Shown here: one piece after another, positions 1-7,935 of the stretch | Layout of the letters: the number at the start of each line of letters is the position of its first letter | How positions within the stretch are numbered: the first letter of the stretch is position 1 | Source: Sphingobacteriia bacterium | GTDB lineage: Bacteria > Bacteroidota > Bacteroidia > UBA7662 | Length of the DNA: 11,371 bases | Assembly (NCBI GenBank): GCA_009926245.1 | Contig: RFPG01000027.1 | Location: 1 to 11,371 of the forward strand | Reading direction: 5' to 3' | Position numbers and translations under genes: made by a program | The notes under the pieces: generated by a model | Seen by the model: only the letters and a program-made list of their open reading frames with translations | Told to the model about the DNA's origin: nothing | The model's database searches: none

Positions 1-2124
1 GCCCAATTGTATGCGCATCCCAGCCTGGAACACGAACCGGCCTCCGGGGGACGTTCCATGAACGGGCATTTTGCCACCCGGTGGTTGGACTCATCGGGTG
101 AATTTGTGGACCTAACCCAGGGTCCCCAATCCACGGCGGATATTTCACCGACCGGGGGCCAGATGGGTCGGGGCCTTGGAATTGCCTTTGCCTCCAAATG
201 GTATCGCCAACACAAGGACCAAGCATCGCAGTCCCCGTTCAGCGTGAACGGCAACGAAATTTCTTTTGTGACCATCGGGAACGCCTCCACCAGCGAAGGG
301 CATTTTTGGGAAACCATCAACGCCGCCGGGGTTTTGCAGGTTCCGATGATGGTATCTATTTGGGACGATGCCTATGGAATTTCGGTTCCTGCGGCCTACC
401 AAACCACCAAGGAAAACATCGGCTCCCTGCTGCAAGGATTTCGAACCGGGCCGGACGGCAAAGGCTTCCGCTTTTATACCTGCCCGGGTTGGGATTACCC
501 CCGCCTCTGCGCGCTTTACTTGAAGGCGGCGGATGCATGCCGCGAAGATCATATGCCGGTTTTGTTTCATGTTACGGAACTAACCCAACCTCAAGGCCAC
601 AGCACGTCCGGATCCCATGAGCGTTACAAAAGCCCCGAACGCCTGCAGTGGGAAAAAGAAAACGATGGACTCGTCCGCATGCGTTCTTGGTTGTTGGAAC
701 AAGGATGGGCTGATGAGGCCCTCCTGGATCAAATCGAGGCCGAAGCAGCTGCCGAGGCCAAAGAAGCCCAAAACAGGGCCTACAAGGCTTTTCGTCAAAG
801 CATCGCCCCCTGGTTCGATGAGGTGAACCAAGGACTGCAGGCCTTGGCCTTGGCCCTCAGCCAAGTGTCCTCCCCCGCCCTATCCTCTTTGCAGACCCTT
901 ATCAACAACCTACAGGCCGAACGCGAACCCTTGCGGCGGGACTTGATGCAGGCCCTGCGACGCAGTCTTTGGGTCGCTCACCAAAACAATCTTCATCACC
1001 ACGACAACCCCGGCATTCGGGATGCCTCCAAAAATTTGCTGAATTTGCGCAGCCGCATGGAGAGCATGCATCATGTGTTCTACAATCGGGGTCTGCACAG
1101 CCTTTCGTCTTCTTCGATCAACCACCTGAACCCCGTCCCGGCCCGCTTTTCCGAAAGCTCCCCGGAGCTCAATGGATTTGAGGTTTTGAACCAATGCTTT
1201 GATTATTGGCTGGCCAACGAACCGACTTTCTTTGCACTCGGTGAGGATGTCGGCAAAATTGGCGATGTCAATCAGGGCTTTGCGGGGCTTCAAGAAAAAC
1301 ACGGGGAATCCCGGGTGACCGATACGGGCATCCGTGAAATGAGCATCGTGGGTCAAGGATTGGGAGCCGCCATGCGGGGCCTTCGCCCCTTGGTCGAAAT
1401 TCAATACCTGGATTACCTGCTTTTTGCCCTTCAAATTTTGAGTGATGATGCCGCCACCCTGCAATACGAGGGGGTCTGGCATTCCGGCTCGCCCATGGGG
1501 ATGATTCTGCATTCGCTCCGGGGGATGCTGGTTTTGGTACCCCGAAACATGGTCCAGGCAGCCGGATTTTACAATAGCTTGATGCATTGCGATGAACCGG
1601 CCTTGGTGGTGGAATGCCTCAACGGCTACCGACTCAAAGAAAAACGTCCCGATAACCTCCACGAATTTCGGGTCGTTCCTGGTCACGCCGAAATCCTTCG
1701 GGAAGGAAGCGACCTCACCTTGGTAACCTACGGATCTTGTTGCCGCATTGCGATGGAAGCCGCCGACTTGCTTCAAAACATGGGCCTATCGATCGAGGTG
1801 GTGGATGCCCAAAGTCTCCTTCCCTTTGATGTGACCGGGCTTTGCGCTCAATCTCTCCGCAAAACATCCCGCCTCCTCATTCTGGACGAAGATGTACCCG
1901 GGGGGGCATCGTCTTATTTGTTACAACAAATCCTGGAAGTCCAAAACGGATTTTCGTTGCTGGACTGGGCGCCGGTCACGTTGACCGCCCAAGCACATCG
2001 ACCGGCTTACGGATCGGACGGGGACTATTTCAGCAAACCATCGGTCGACGATGTGGTCGAGGCGGTTTGGGGCTTGATGTCCCGTGCCGAACCCGGCTAC
2101 TATCCACCCCTGCCCACGGCTTAA
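1..2124 (+). CDS. Fused 2-oxoacid dehydrogenase E1 (alpha+beta), 5'-truncated by window edge
   Basis: This is the thiamine-diphosphate (TPP)-dependent E1 component of a 2-oxoacid dehydrogenase complex, probably of the branched-chain/2-oxoisovalerate type, with alpha and beta subunits fused in one chain. It would decarboxylate a 2-oxoacid and pass the acyl group to the lipoyl arm of E2 in the cytoplasm. The frame is open to base 1 and begins inside E1-alpha, so the true start is outside the window and the TTG at base 7 is not a start. The E1-alpha part holds the cofactor stretch GNASTSEG (nt 277-300) and WDDAYGIS (nt 361-384), followed by the family-typical ELTQPQGHSTSGSHERYK. A helical, poorly conserved linker covers roughly nt 780-1160. 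The E1-beta part follows with GEDVG and GDVNQG (about nt 1240-1275), TDTGIREMS, EIQYLDY, SGSPMGM, NGYRLKEK, DEDVPGGASSYLLQQ and a C-terminal HRPAYGSDGDYFSKPS. About 19 residues normally found between LQY and EG(I/V)WHSG appear to be missing (see findings). The stop is TAA, 5 bases from the convergent clpS stop. Substrate specificity cannot be read from sequence alone. Confidence 0.9.
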   Translation, partial: AQLYAHPSLEHEPASGGRSMNGHFATRWLDSSGEFVDLTQGPQSTADISPTGGQMGRGLGIAFASKWYRQHKDQASQSPFSVNGNEISFVTIGNASTSEGHFWETINAAGVLQVPMMVSIWDDAYGISVPAAYQTTKENIGSLLQGFRTGPDGKGFRFYTCPGWDYPRLCALYLKAADACREDHMPVLFHVTELTQPQGHSTSGSHERYKSPERLQWEKENDGLVRMRSWLLEQGWADEALLDQIEAEAAAEAKEAQNRAYKAFRQSIAPWFDEVNQGLQALALALSQVSSPALSSLQTLINNLQAEREPLRRDLMQALRRSLWVAHQNNLHHHDNPGIRDASKNLLNLRSRMESMHHVFYNRGLHSLSSSSINHLNPVPARFSESSPELNGFEVLNQCFDYWLANEPTFFALGEDVGKIGDVNQGFAGLQEKHGESRVTDTGIREMSIVGQGLGAAMRGLRPLVEIQYLDYLLFALQILSDDAATLQYEGVWHSGSPMGMILHSLRGMLVLVPRNMVQAAGFYNSLMHCDEPALVVECLNGYRLKEKRPDNLHEFRVVPGHAEILREGSDLTLVTYGSCCRIAMEAADLLQNMGLSIEVVDAQSLLPFDVTGLCAQSLRKTSRLLILDEDVPGGASSYLLQQILEVQNGFSLLDWAPVTLTAQAHRPAYGSDGDYFSKPSVDDVVEAVWGLMSRAEPGYYPPLPTA

Positions 2125-2129
2125 GCGCC

Positions 2130-2420
2130 TTATCCTTCGATGGCTGCGCTCAGGCCTTGATCGCAGAGCGCGGTTTGGACCGGCAACAACTCGGCATAGG
2201 TTCCTTGTTTGACGGTGCAACGCCCTTTGAGGTGCACAATCCAAGCGCATTGCTCGGCTTGCTCCGCCTCGTGTTGGCAATAGCGCATCAGACAGCGAAT
2301 TACATGATCAAAGGTGTTGATATCGTCGTTGTAAAGAACTAGTTTTTCGCCTTCGTCCTCTTGCTCAAGCAAAACCGGAAGCGATTGCTCTTTTTCGCGG
2401 GTGAGCGGCGATTGAATCAT
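2130..2420 (-). CDS. clpS: ClpS, N-degron adaptor for Clp protease
   Basis: ClpS is a small cytoplasmic adaptor that binds N-terminal destabilising residues of substrates and docks them on the N-domain of ClpA or ClpC for degradation with ClpP. The 96-residue product has a short flexible N-terminal tail (about residues 1-24, acidic near its end) followed by the ClpS fold. The pocket signature LYNDDINTFDHV spans residues 29-40, with the Asn-Asp-Asp triad that contacts the substrate alpha-amino group. The conserved VH pair is at 62-63 inside IVHLKGRC. The ATG at 2420 is chosen because it forms an ATGA overlap with the prmA stop and gives the normal family length; longer in-frame extensions lie inside prmA and have no similarity to anything. 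It is the last gene of the clpC operon. By comparison with E. coli ClpS, the gatekeeper Met40 position is Phe here. The partner is most likely the ClpC encoded at the head of the same operon. Confidence 0.93.
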   Translation of the reverse strand: MIQSPLTREKEQSLPVLLEQEDEGEKLVLYNDDINTFDHVIRCLMRYCQHEAEQAEQCAWIVHLKGRCTVKQGTYAELLPVQTALCDQGLSAAIEG

Positions 2421-3382
2421 ACGCCTTCCTTCTGAGCACTTTGGACCAACAACAGCGTGGTCCATCGGTTCATCTCAGCCTGCGCCATGGGCTCCAAACC
2501 CAAGGCGGCGGCCCGCTCCAAAAGGACCCCGGTATCTTCAGCATAAAAGCCACTTAGCCACAATTGCCCCCCATCCTTGAGCCTTTGGACATAGACGTGC
2601 ATGTCTTCCAACAAAATGTTCCGATTGATATTGGCCAAAATCAAATCGACTTTGGCTTCTTTGGACAGCGCCAAGGTTTCGGCATCCCCTTGCTGCCAAA
2701 GGCCCTCCACCCCGTTGCGCTCCGCATTTTCGGCGGCATTGGCGGCCGAACCTTCTTCGATATCCATCCCCCAGACCCATTCGGCCCCCAGTCGCTTCGC
2801 CAATATTCCCAAAATTCCCGTCCCACAACCCATGTCCAAGACCCGAAGACCCACCGGCAAAAAAGGAGTCTTGTTGCTACCATCCCAACGCCGGGTTTGA
2901 ACGGGTTCCCCCGCAACACCTTCCAAGGCAGGCGCTCCCAGCAACCACCAACACATCATCATGGTGGTGGGATGATGTCCTGTGCCAAATGACATACGAG
3001 GCATCACGATTAATTCGTGCGCTACATTCTCCAACGGTTCATGAAAGGGGGCGCGGATTCCAAAATGCGTTCCCAAGCGTACCGGTTCAAAATGGGATTC
3101 CCATTCCTTGTTCCAATTCACATCTTCGAGGGCATGGGGCTCTTCGATGCCTAGAATCCAGTCCGGAAACTGTTCCAGAAGCCATTCCCGGCATCCTTCC
3201 CGAACCTGGCCCTGACGCCCATAGGCCTCCAATGTCCAACCCTGTGGACCCGTGTCCGTTCCTTTACCGTTTGGTTCAAGAATTTGAAAAGAATCGTAAC
3301 CCCACTCGGCCATTTCGGAAGCCAAGGCTTCCCCTTGTTCCTCGGAATTAACCCGGATACGCCATACCAAGAAAGGCTGCAT
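2417..3382 (-). CDS. prmA: Ribosomal protein L11 methyltransferase PrmA
   Basis: PrmA is an S-adenosylmethionine-dependent methyltransferase that trimethylates ribosomal protein L11. The 321-residue product has an N-terminal substrate-recognition domain (FLVWRIRV..., about 1-80), then a W/E-rich connecting segment (NWNKEWESHFEPVRLG, 89-104), and the signature MSFGTGHHPTT (130-140). The Rossmann methyltransferase domain contains the SAM-binding motif VLDMGCGTG (181-189), an acidic ribose-binding Asp at about 207, and the motif-IV-like NINRNIL (251-257). The start at 3382 is an ATG two bases after the tpiA stop (TGA-GG-ATG); earlier in-frame codons lie inside tpiA. The stop overlaps the clpS start as ATGA, suggesting translational coupling at both ends. 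Bacteroidota PrmA proteins that I recall are shorter, about 275-290 residues. The extra length here sits mainly at about residues 149-178, just before the SAM motif, as a Gly/Pro-rich loop. Confidence 0.92.
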   Translation of the reverse strand: MQPFLVWRIRVNSEEQGEALASEMAEWGYDSFQILEPNGKGTDTGPQGWTLEAYGRQGQVREGCREWLLEQFPDWILGIEEPHALEDVNWNKEWESHFEPVRLGTHFGIRAPFHEPLENVAHELIVMPRMSFGTGHHPTTMMMCWWLLGAPALEGVAGEPVQTRRWDGSNKTPFLPVGLRVLDMGCGTGILGILAKRLGAEWVWGMDIEEGSAANAAENAERNGVEGLWQQGDAETLALSKEAKVDLILANINRNILLEDMHVYVQRLKDGGQLWLSGFYAEDTGVLLERAAALGLEPMAQAEMNRWTTLLLVQSAQKEGV

Positions 3383-3384
3383 CC

Positions 3385-4155
3385 TCAACAAGCGGATAAC
3401 ACAATATCGGCAAAGGCCCGGATCTGCAAGGACGCACCGCCAACCAAGGCTCCGTCTACATCGGGACCGGCCAACAAATCCGCTGCGTTGGATGCGTTCA
3501 CCGAACCGCCGTAAAGAATGCGTACCGCGGCAGCGGCTTCGGGTCCTCGATTCCGTAACAACCAATCGCGGATCAAGGCATGCACCTCGTTGGCCTGCTC
3601 AGGGGAGGCGGTCAAACCCGTACCGATGGCCCAAACCGGTTCGTAAGCCAGGACCAGGGCCGAGGAATCCAGGGACAAACCCTCCCCTTGAAGACCTTCG
3701 TGGAGTTGGGTTTGGAGAACAGTCGCATAATCTCCGCTTTGGCGTTGTTCAAGGGATTCGCCCACGCAGTAAACGGCCATCATGCCCTGTTCTTGGAGAC
3801 GGCGGATTTTCAAACCAGCCTGTATCGAGGTTTCGCCGTGGTATTGGCGGCGTTCGCTGTGCCCAACCAAAGCAAAATCACAACCGGAGGCCGAAAGCAT
3901 GGCCGCAGAAACTTCACCGGTATAGGCACCGCGTTCGTGCATGGAACAGTCCTGAGCGCCCAACAAAGCATGACCCCTCAATTCGGTTGCCAAGAGCCCC
4001 GTATGAGTCAGGGGCACGGCCAGGCCCCATTCCACCCTTCGGTGGAGGCCGTCCTTGATGATTGGCACCATCTGACGAGCCAGGAGTCGCCCCTCTTCGG
4101 GCAGGGTGTTCATTTTCCAATTGCCCAAAACAAGGGGCGTTCGTTTATTCATCAT
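3385..4155 (-). CDS. tpiA: Triose-phosphate isomerase
   Basis: Triose-phosphate isomerase interconverts dihydroxyacetone phosphate and D-glyceraldehyde 3-phosphate in glycolysis and gluconeogenesis. It is a cytoplasmic TIM-barrel homodimer. All catalytic landmarks are present in the 256-residue product: GNWKMN at 11-16 (substrate-binding Asn12 and Lys14), GHSERR at 98-103 (electrophilic His99), AYEPVWAIGTG at 170-180 (catalytic base Glu172 and the mobile loop 6), and YGGSV at 215-219 (phosphate grip). Length is normal for the family. The start is either of two consecutive ATG codons at 4155 and 4152; both give a normal N-terminus. Extension upstream to 4209 would run into the preceding gene. 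The gene begins 4 bases after the stop of the GlmU-like gene and ends 2 bases before the prmA start, so it is co-transcribed. There is no sign of degeneration. Confidence 0.97.
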   Translation of the reverse strand: MMNKRTPLVLGNWKMNTLPEEGRLLARQMVPIIKDGLHRRVEWGLAVPLTHTGLLATELRGHALLGAQDCSMHERGAYTGEVSAAMLSASGCDFALVGHSERRQYHGETSIQAGLKIRRLQEQGMMAVYCVGESLEQRQSGDYATVLQTQLHEGLQGEGLSLDSSALVLAYEPVWAIGTGLTASPEQANEVHALIRDWLLRNRGPEAAAAVRILYGGSVNASNAADLLAGPDVDGALVGGASLQIRAFADIVLSAC

Positions 4156-4159
4156 AGCA

Positions 4160-5347
4160 TCATTCAAGATCTCGCTTTTCCCAGGTACGCTGGTAGGCAC
4201 TTTGTTCAAAAACTTCGTTCAGCTTTTGCTTTTCTGTTTCATCCAAGGCGATGGATCGGCGTTGCATCACGCGTTCGGTGGTTTGACAAAATTTATCAAA
4301 TCGAAAAGTCTCCATGCCTTGGATACCACCCCATCCAAAACAAGGCACGAAAGGCCGGACGAAGCCACCTCCAAAAACATTGGCCCCCACCCCAATCACG
4401 GTTCCGGTATTGAACATGGTATTGATTCCGCATTTGGCATGATCTGCCATCACCAGGCCGCAAAAAGTCAGCCCGGTACTCCGAAAGCGAGAGGTCGCGA
4501 TGTCCCAAAGTTTGACAGGCTCGTAGTTGTTTTTGAGGTTGGAATTGTTGGTGTCGGCACCCCAATTGCACCAACGGCCGATCACGGAATTACCCATAAA
4601 ACCATCGTGCCCTTTGTTGGAATAAGAATGCAAAACCGAGTTGCTGACTTCCCCCCCCACCTTGCAATAAGGCCCTACCGTCGTATCACCGTAAATTTTG
4701 GCCCCCATTTTGAGGGTCGCGTGTTCACCCAAAGCCATCGGGCCTTTGACGAGGGTCCCTGGCATAATTTCAGCGTGGGCTCCCACCCAAATAGGTCCAT
4801 CGGAGGCATCCAATACCGCCGCCTTGACCTTGGCCGTTGGATGCACCCACACCTGTTGGGGTTGGTAAACCACCGTATGAGGATCGCAATCCGCGCGCTC
4901 CTCCCAGGATGGCCAGGTCCATTCCCCGCCGGCTTCTTGCATTCTAGCTACATCCGCTTTGATTTCACGACCGTTTTTCAAAAAAATATCTTCCGGATAA
5001 TCGAGCAGGTTGGTTTCATGGACCCAAGGAAGCCATTCAACCCCTGCTGCATCCAAAACGCCCGCATCTTCCGCCCCTGGGCGATGAACCCTCAACAAAG
5101 GACGATCCTGATAGCTCAAGCCCTGACCATCGCGAAGGCCTGCGATCGTTTCTAACAACTTTGGATCTGGCAATAGCCGAGAGTTCACGGTCAAAGCCAA
5201 GGAACGTCGGTTCCAGGCCATTGCCCATTTGTGGGCCAAGGTTAGGATACCCACCCTGATTTCCTCGGGGGGCATGGTATACGTCAGCGGCAAAAGGTGA
5301 ACCGCCTGCGCATCGTCCGCAAAAGAAACAAGCCCGTTCGACCTCAT
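4160..5347 (-). CDS. GlmU-like UDP-N-acetylglucosamine diphosphorylase / glucosamine-1-phosphate N-acetyltransferase family protein
   Basis: This 395-residue protein belongs to the Bacteroidota GlmU-like family (I recall it as TIGR03991), which is thought to supply UDP-N-acetylglucosamine for peptidoglycan and lipopolysaccharide in place of classical GlmU. The N-terminal region (about 1-165) is the divergent nucleotidyltransferase-like part, with HLLPLTYTMPPEEIRVGILT at 17-36 and HETNLLDYPEDIF at 110-122. The C-terminal region (about 166-345) is a left-handed beta-helix of hexapeptide repeats, seen in VWVHPTAKV, GPIWVGAHAEIMPGTLVKG, ALGEHATLKMGAKIYGDTTV and GPYCKVGGEV. It also carries the family signature WCNWGADTNNSNLKNNY (259-275) and CGINTMFNTGTVIGVGANVF (306-325). 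The ATG at 5347 overlaps the clpC stop as ATGA, and the stop lies 4 bases before tpiA. The position I remember as Arg in the N-terminal motif (TRP) is Met25 here. Which of the two activities it retains is inference from the family. Confidence 0.9.
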   Translation of the reverse strand: MRSNGLVSFADDAQAVHLLPLTYTMPPEEIRVGILTLAHKWAMAWNRRSLALTVNSRLLPDPKLLETIAGLRDGQGLSYQDRPLLRVHRPGAEDAGVLDAAGVEWLPWVHETNLLDYPEDIFLKNGREIKADVARMQEAGGEWTWPSWEERADCDPHTVVYQPQQVWVHPTAKVKAAVLDASDGPIWVGAHAEIMPGTLVKGPMALGEHATLKMGAKIYGDTTVGPYCKVGGEVSNSVLHSYSNKGHDGFMGNSVIGRWCNWGADTNNSNLKNNYEPVKLWDIATSRFRSTGLTFCGLVMADHAKCGINTMFNTGTVIGVGANVFGGGFVRPFVPCFGWGGIQGMETFRFDKFCQTTERVMQRRSIALDETEKQKLNEVFEQSAYQRTWEKRDLE

Positions 5348-7920
5348 TCCTGATCCCCGGTGGGGGGGGTACTTTTACTTTTGCGAGATGGACGAGGTGG
5401 GGGCGCTGGATCCACCACGGTCACTTGCATTTGGCCTTCGGAATCCGCCTCCAACTTGAGGATTGAACCCGGTTGAAGTTGACCACTAATCATTTGTTCC
5501 GCCACCACATCCTCGACGTATTTCTGAATGGCTCGTTTGAGGGGCCGGGCACCAAATTGAGGGTCGTAGCCTTTTTCGGCTAACAAATCCAAGGCCGAAG
5601 GAGCCAATTCAACCTGATAACCCAGGTCTTGGATCCGCTTCAGCACCGAACCCAAGGTTAAATGAATGATTTTGGCTAACTCTTCCCGCTCCAAAGAATT
5701 AAAGACAATAACATCGTCAATTCGATTCAAGAATTCCGGCGAAAAGGTTTTTTTCAAAGCCCCTTGGATGACCGAATTGCTCTCTTTTTCTTTGGCTTCA
5801 ACCTTGCTGGGCGTGGTAAAACCAACTCCGGTGCCAAAATCTTTGAGCTGCCTGGAACCAATGTTCGATGTCAAGATGATGAGGGTGTTTTTGAAATCCA
5901 CCTTGCGACCCATTCCGTCGGTCAATTGGCCATCATCCAAAACTTGCAACAACAGATTGAAAATATCCGGATGCGCTTTCTCAACTTCGTCCAGCAGAAT
6001 AACAGAATAGGGCTTGCGACGGACTTTCTCGGTCAGCTGACCCCCTTCTTCGTAACCCACATAGCCCGGAGGGGCACCAACAAGTCGAGATACGGCGAAT
6101 TTTTCCATGTACTCGCTCATGTCAATACGGATCAGGGCATCTTCGGTATCAAAGAGGAAGCGAGCCAGTTCCTTGGCCAATTCGGTCTTGCCAACCCCGG
6201 TTGGCCCCAGAAAAATAAAGGAACCCATGGGTTTGCGTGGATCCTTGAGCCCGGCCCTGGTCCGTAGAATCGCTTTACTAACCGCTTCCACCGCACGATC
6301 CTGTCCGATGACGCGCTGCTTGAGCTCGGAGGCCATTCGTCCAATGCGCTCCGCTTCGGTTTGGGCGATCCTTTTCACAGGAACCCCTGACATCATGGCC
6401 ACCACCTCGGCGATATGATCCTCTGTGACCGTAAAGCGGCTTTTGCGGGATTCTTCTTCCCAACGCTGCTTGGCCTGCTCCAATTCTTCGAGGACACGCT
6501 TTTCGTTATCCCGGAGCTTGGCAGCTTCTTCGTAACGCTGACTTTTGACAACTTTGTTTTTTTGCTCCCGAATTTCTTCGATCGCAGCCTCCAGGCGAGT
6601 CACGTCTTCGGGCACCCGGATGTTGCCGATATGAACCCGGGCACCTGCTTCATCCATGGCATCAATCGCCTTGTCTGGCAGAAAACGGTCGGTGATGTAC
6701 CGATCGGTTAACTTAACACAAGCGCTGATCGCCTCTTCGGTATAGACCACTTGGTGATGGTCTTCGTATTTCTGTCGAATATTGTTAAGAATTTGGAAAG
6801 TCTCCTCCGGCGATGGTGGATCCACCATGACTTTTTGGAATCGTCGGTCCAAGGCCCCGTCCTTTTCGATAAACTGACGGTATTCATTCAAGGTCGTGGC
6901 CCCAATGCATTGAATCTCTCCACGGGACAAGGCGGGCTTGAACATATTGCTGGCATCCAGCGAACCCGATGCACCACCGGCTCCTACCATGGTATGAATC
7001 TCGTCAATAAATAGGATCACATCGGGGGATTTCTCCAGCTCGTTCATCACGGCCTTCATCCTTTCCTCAAACTGACCTCGGTATTTGGTACCAGCCACCA
7101 AGGAGGATAAGTCCAGTGTAACAATTCGCTTATCAAACAAAATCCGGGAGACCTTTTTTTGGTGAATTCGCAGGGCCAAACCTTCGGCTATTGCCGTCTT
7201 ACCAACCCCTGGTTCTCCAATCAAGATGGGGTTGTTTTTTTTGCGACGACTAAGAATCTGAGAAACCCTCTCAATTTCAGCATCCCTTCCAATGATGGGG
7301 TCCAAACGGCCTTCTTCGGCCAACTGCGATAAATCCCGCCCAAAATTATCCAGGACCGGGGTCTTGCTTTTGGGATTGGCCGGCTTACGGGGAAGATCAC
7401 CGGCCGCCTTTTTTTCATCCTCTCCGTAGGCATCTTCGTACGAAGCCCGGGTTGTGGGCGGTGGTTCACTTCGTTCCCGTCCTTCAATCATTGCATCGAT
7501 TTCTTCCTTAACAAGGTCATAGGTGACATCAAATTTTTCTAGAACGCGGTTGGCCAGGCAGTCCTCTTCGCGAAGAATAGATAACAATAGATGAACAGTG
7601 CCTATCAATTCGCTCTTGAAAATCTTGGCCTCCAGAAAAGTGATTTTGAGGATTTTCTCGGCCTGTTTCGTTAGAGGGATCTGATCGGCCTGTAAGCCTG
7701 ATTTCTCCACGCTGTTGCGCATGGAGTCTTCGACGGCCGCTTTGAGCTTGTCAAGGGGGACGCCTAGGTTACGCAAGGTCTTGATGGCCTGCCCGTCCCC
7801 TTCCCGGATTAAACCCAAGAGCAAGTGACAGGCATCGATGTAATCGTGGCCAAGACGCACCGCTTCCTCGCGGCTAAAGGCGATAACATCCTTGACCTTG
7901 GGAGAGAATTTGGCGTCCAT
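5344..7920 (-). CDS. clpC: ClpC-type AAA+ unfoldase (ATP-dependent Clp protease ATP-binding subunit)
   Basis: ClpC is a hexameric ATP-driven unfoldase that threads substrates into the ClpP peptidase in the cytoplasm. The 858-residue product has two Clp N repeats (about 8-65 and 83-145), then an acidic and Pro-rich linker. The first AAA+ domain has Walker A GEPGVGKT (235-242), pore loop KYRGQ (279-283) and Walker B VILFIDE (301-307). A short UVR-type coiled-coil middle region (about 443-490, with [11 protein letters not shown]) distinguishes ClpC from ClpB, whose middle domain is much longer. The second AAA+ domain has Walker A GPTGVGKT (572-579), pore loop GYVGY (619-623), Walker B VILLDE (640-645), an NRID arginine-finger region (732-735) and sensor-2 GARPLKR (790-796). 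A VGF tripeptide at 699-701 matches the ClpP-docking loop. The C-terminus is a basic, Pro-rich tail. The ATG at 7920 ([13 protein letters not shown]) matches the ClpC N-terminus; an upstream TTG at 7962 would add 14 unsupported residues. It heads the five-gene operon and overlaps the next gene by ATGA. Confidence 0.96.
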   Translation of the reverse strand: MDAKFSPKVKDVIAFSREEAVRLGHDYIDACHLLLGLIREGDGQAIKTLRNLGVPLDKLKAAVEDSMRNSVEKSGLQADQIPLTKQAEKILKITFLEAKIFKSELIGTVHLLLSILREEDCLANRVLEKFDVTYDLVKEEIDAMIEGRERSEPPPTTRASYEDAYGEDEKKAAGDLPRKPANPKSKTPVLDNFGRDLSQLAEEGRLDPIIGRDAEIERVSQILSRRKKNNPILIGEPGVGKTAIAEGLALRIHQKKVSRILFDKRIVTLDLSSLVAGTKYRGQFEERMKAVMNELEKSPDVILFIDEIHTMVGAGGASGSLDASNMFKPALSRGEIQCIGATTLNEYRQFIEKDGALDRRFQKVMVDPPSPEETFQILNNIRQKYEDHHQVVYTEEAISACVKLTDRYITDRFLPDKAIDAMDEAGARVHIGNIRVPEDVTRLEAAIEEIREQKNKVVKSQRYEEAAKLRDNEKRVLEELEQAKQRWEEESRKSRFTVTEDHIAEVVAMMSGVPVKRIAQTEAERIGRMASELKQRVIGQDRAVEAVSKAILRTRAGLKDPRKPMGSFIFLGPTGVGKTELAKELARFLFDTEDALIRIDMSEYMEKFAVSRLVGAPPGYVGYEEGGQLTEKVRRKPYSVILLDEVEKAHPDIFNLLLQVLDDGQLTDGMGRKVDFKNTLIILTSNIGSRQLKDFGTGVGFTTPSKVEAKEKESNSVIQGALKKTFSPEFLNRIDDVIVFNSLEREELAKIIHLTLGSVLKRIQDLGYQVELAPSALDLLAEKGYDPQFGARPLKRAIQKYVEDVVAEQMISGQLQPGSILKLEADSEGQMQVTVVDPAPPPRPSRKSKSTPPTGDQE

Positions 7921-7935
7921 TTGGAGGGGTTTAGA

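Larger units (their letters stand above)
2130..7920 (-). other. Five-gene operon clpC - GlmU-like - tpiA - prmA - clpS
   Basis: All five genes run on the minus strand with essentially no spacing. The clpC/GlmU-like junction is an ATGA overlap at 5344-5347. The GlmU-like/tpiA gap is 4 bases, the tpiA/prmA gap is 2 bases (TGA-GG-ATG), and the prmA/clpS junction is an ATGA overlap at 2417-2420. There is no room for internal promoters outside coding sequence. A single transcript from the candidate promoter just upstream of clpC is therefore the simplest reading, with translational coupling at the overlapping stops and starts. No convincing terminator follows clpS, because the convergent E1 gene begins 5 bases beyond its stop. 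Confidence 0.8.

Noticed and set aside
910..1776. Minus-strand open frame (288 codons) inside the E1 gene
   Set aside because: It is antisense to conserved E1 linker and beta sequence. No recognisable motifs or separate start context were seen.
2119..2126. Palindrome GCTTAAGC at the E1 stop
   Set aside because: It is 8 bases with no loop and no following T run; it is expected by chance and includes the stop codon.
2421..2465. Longer clpS starting at 2465
   Set aside because: The extra 15 residues lie inside prmA in another frame and do not resemble ClpS; the ATGA-coupled start at 2420 fits better.
4106..5155. Plus-strand open frame (349 codons) opposite the GlmU-like gene
   Set aside because: The minus strand carries a full family signature with hexapeptide repeats. 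The plus-strand translation is low in recognisable motifs and is a shadow frame.
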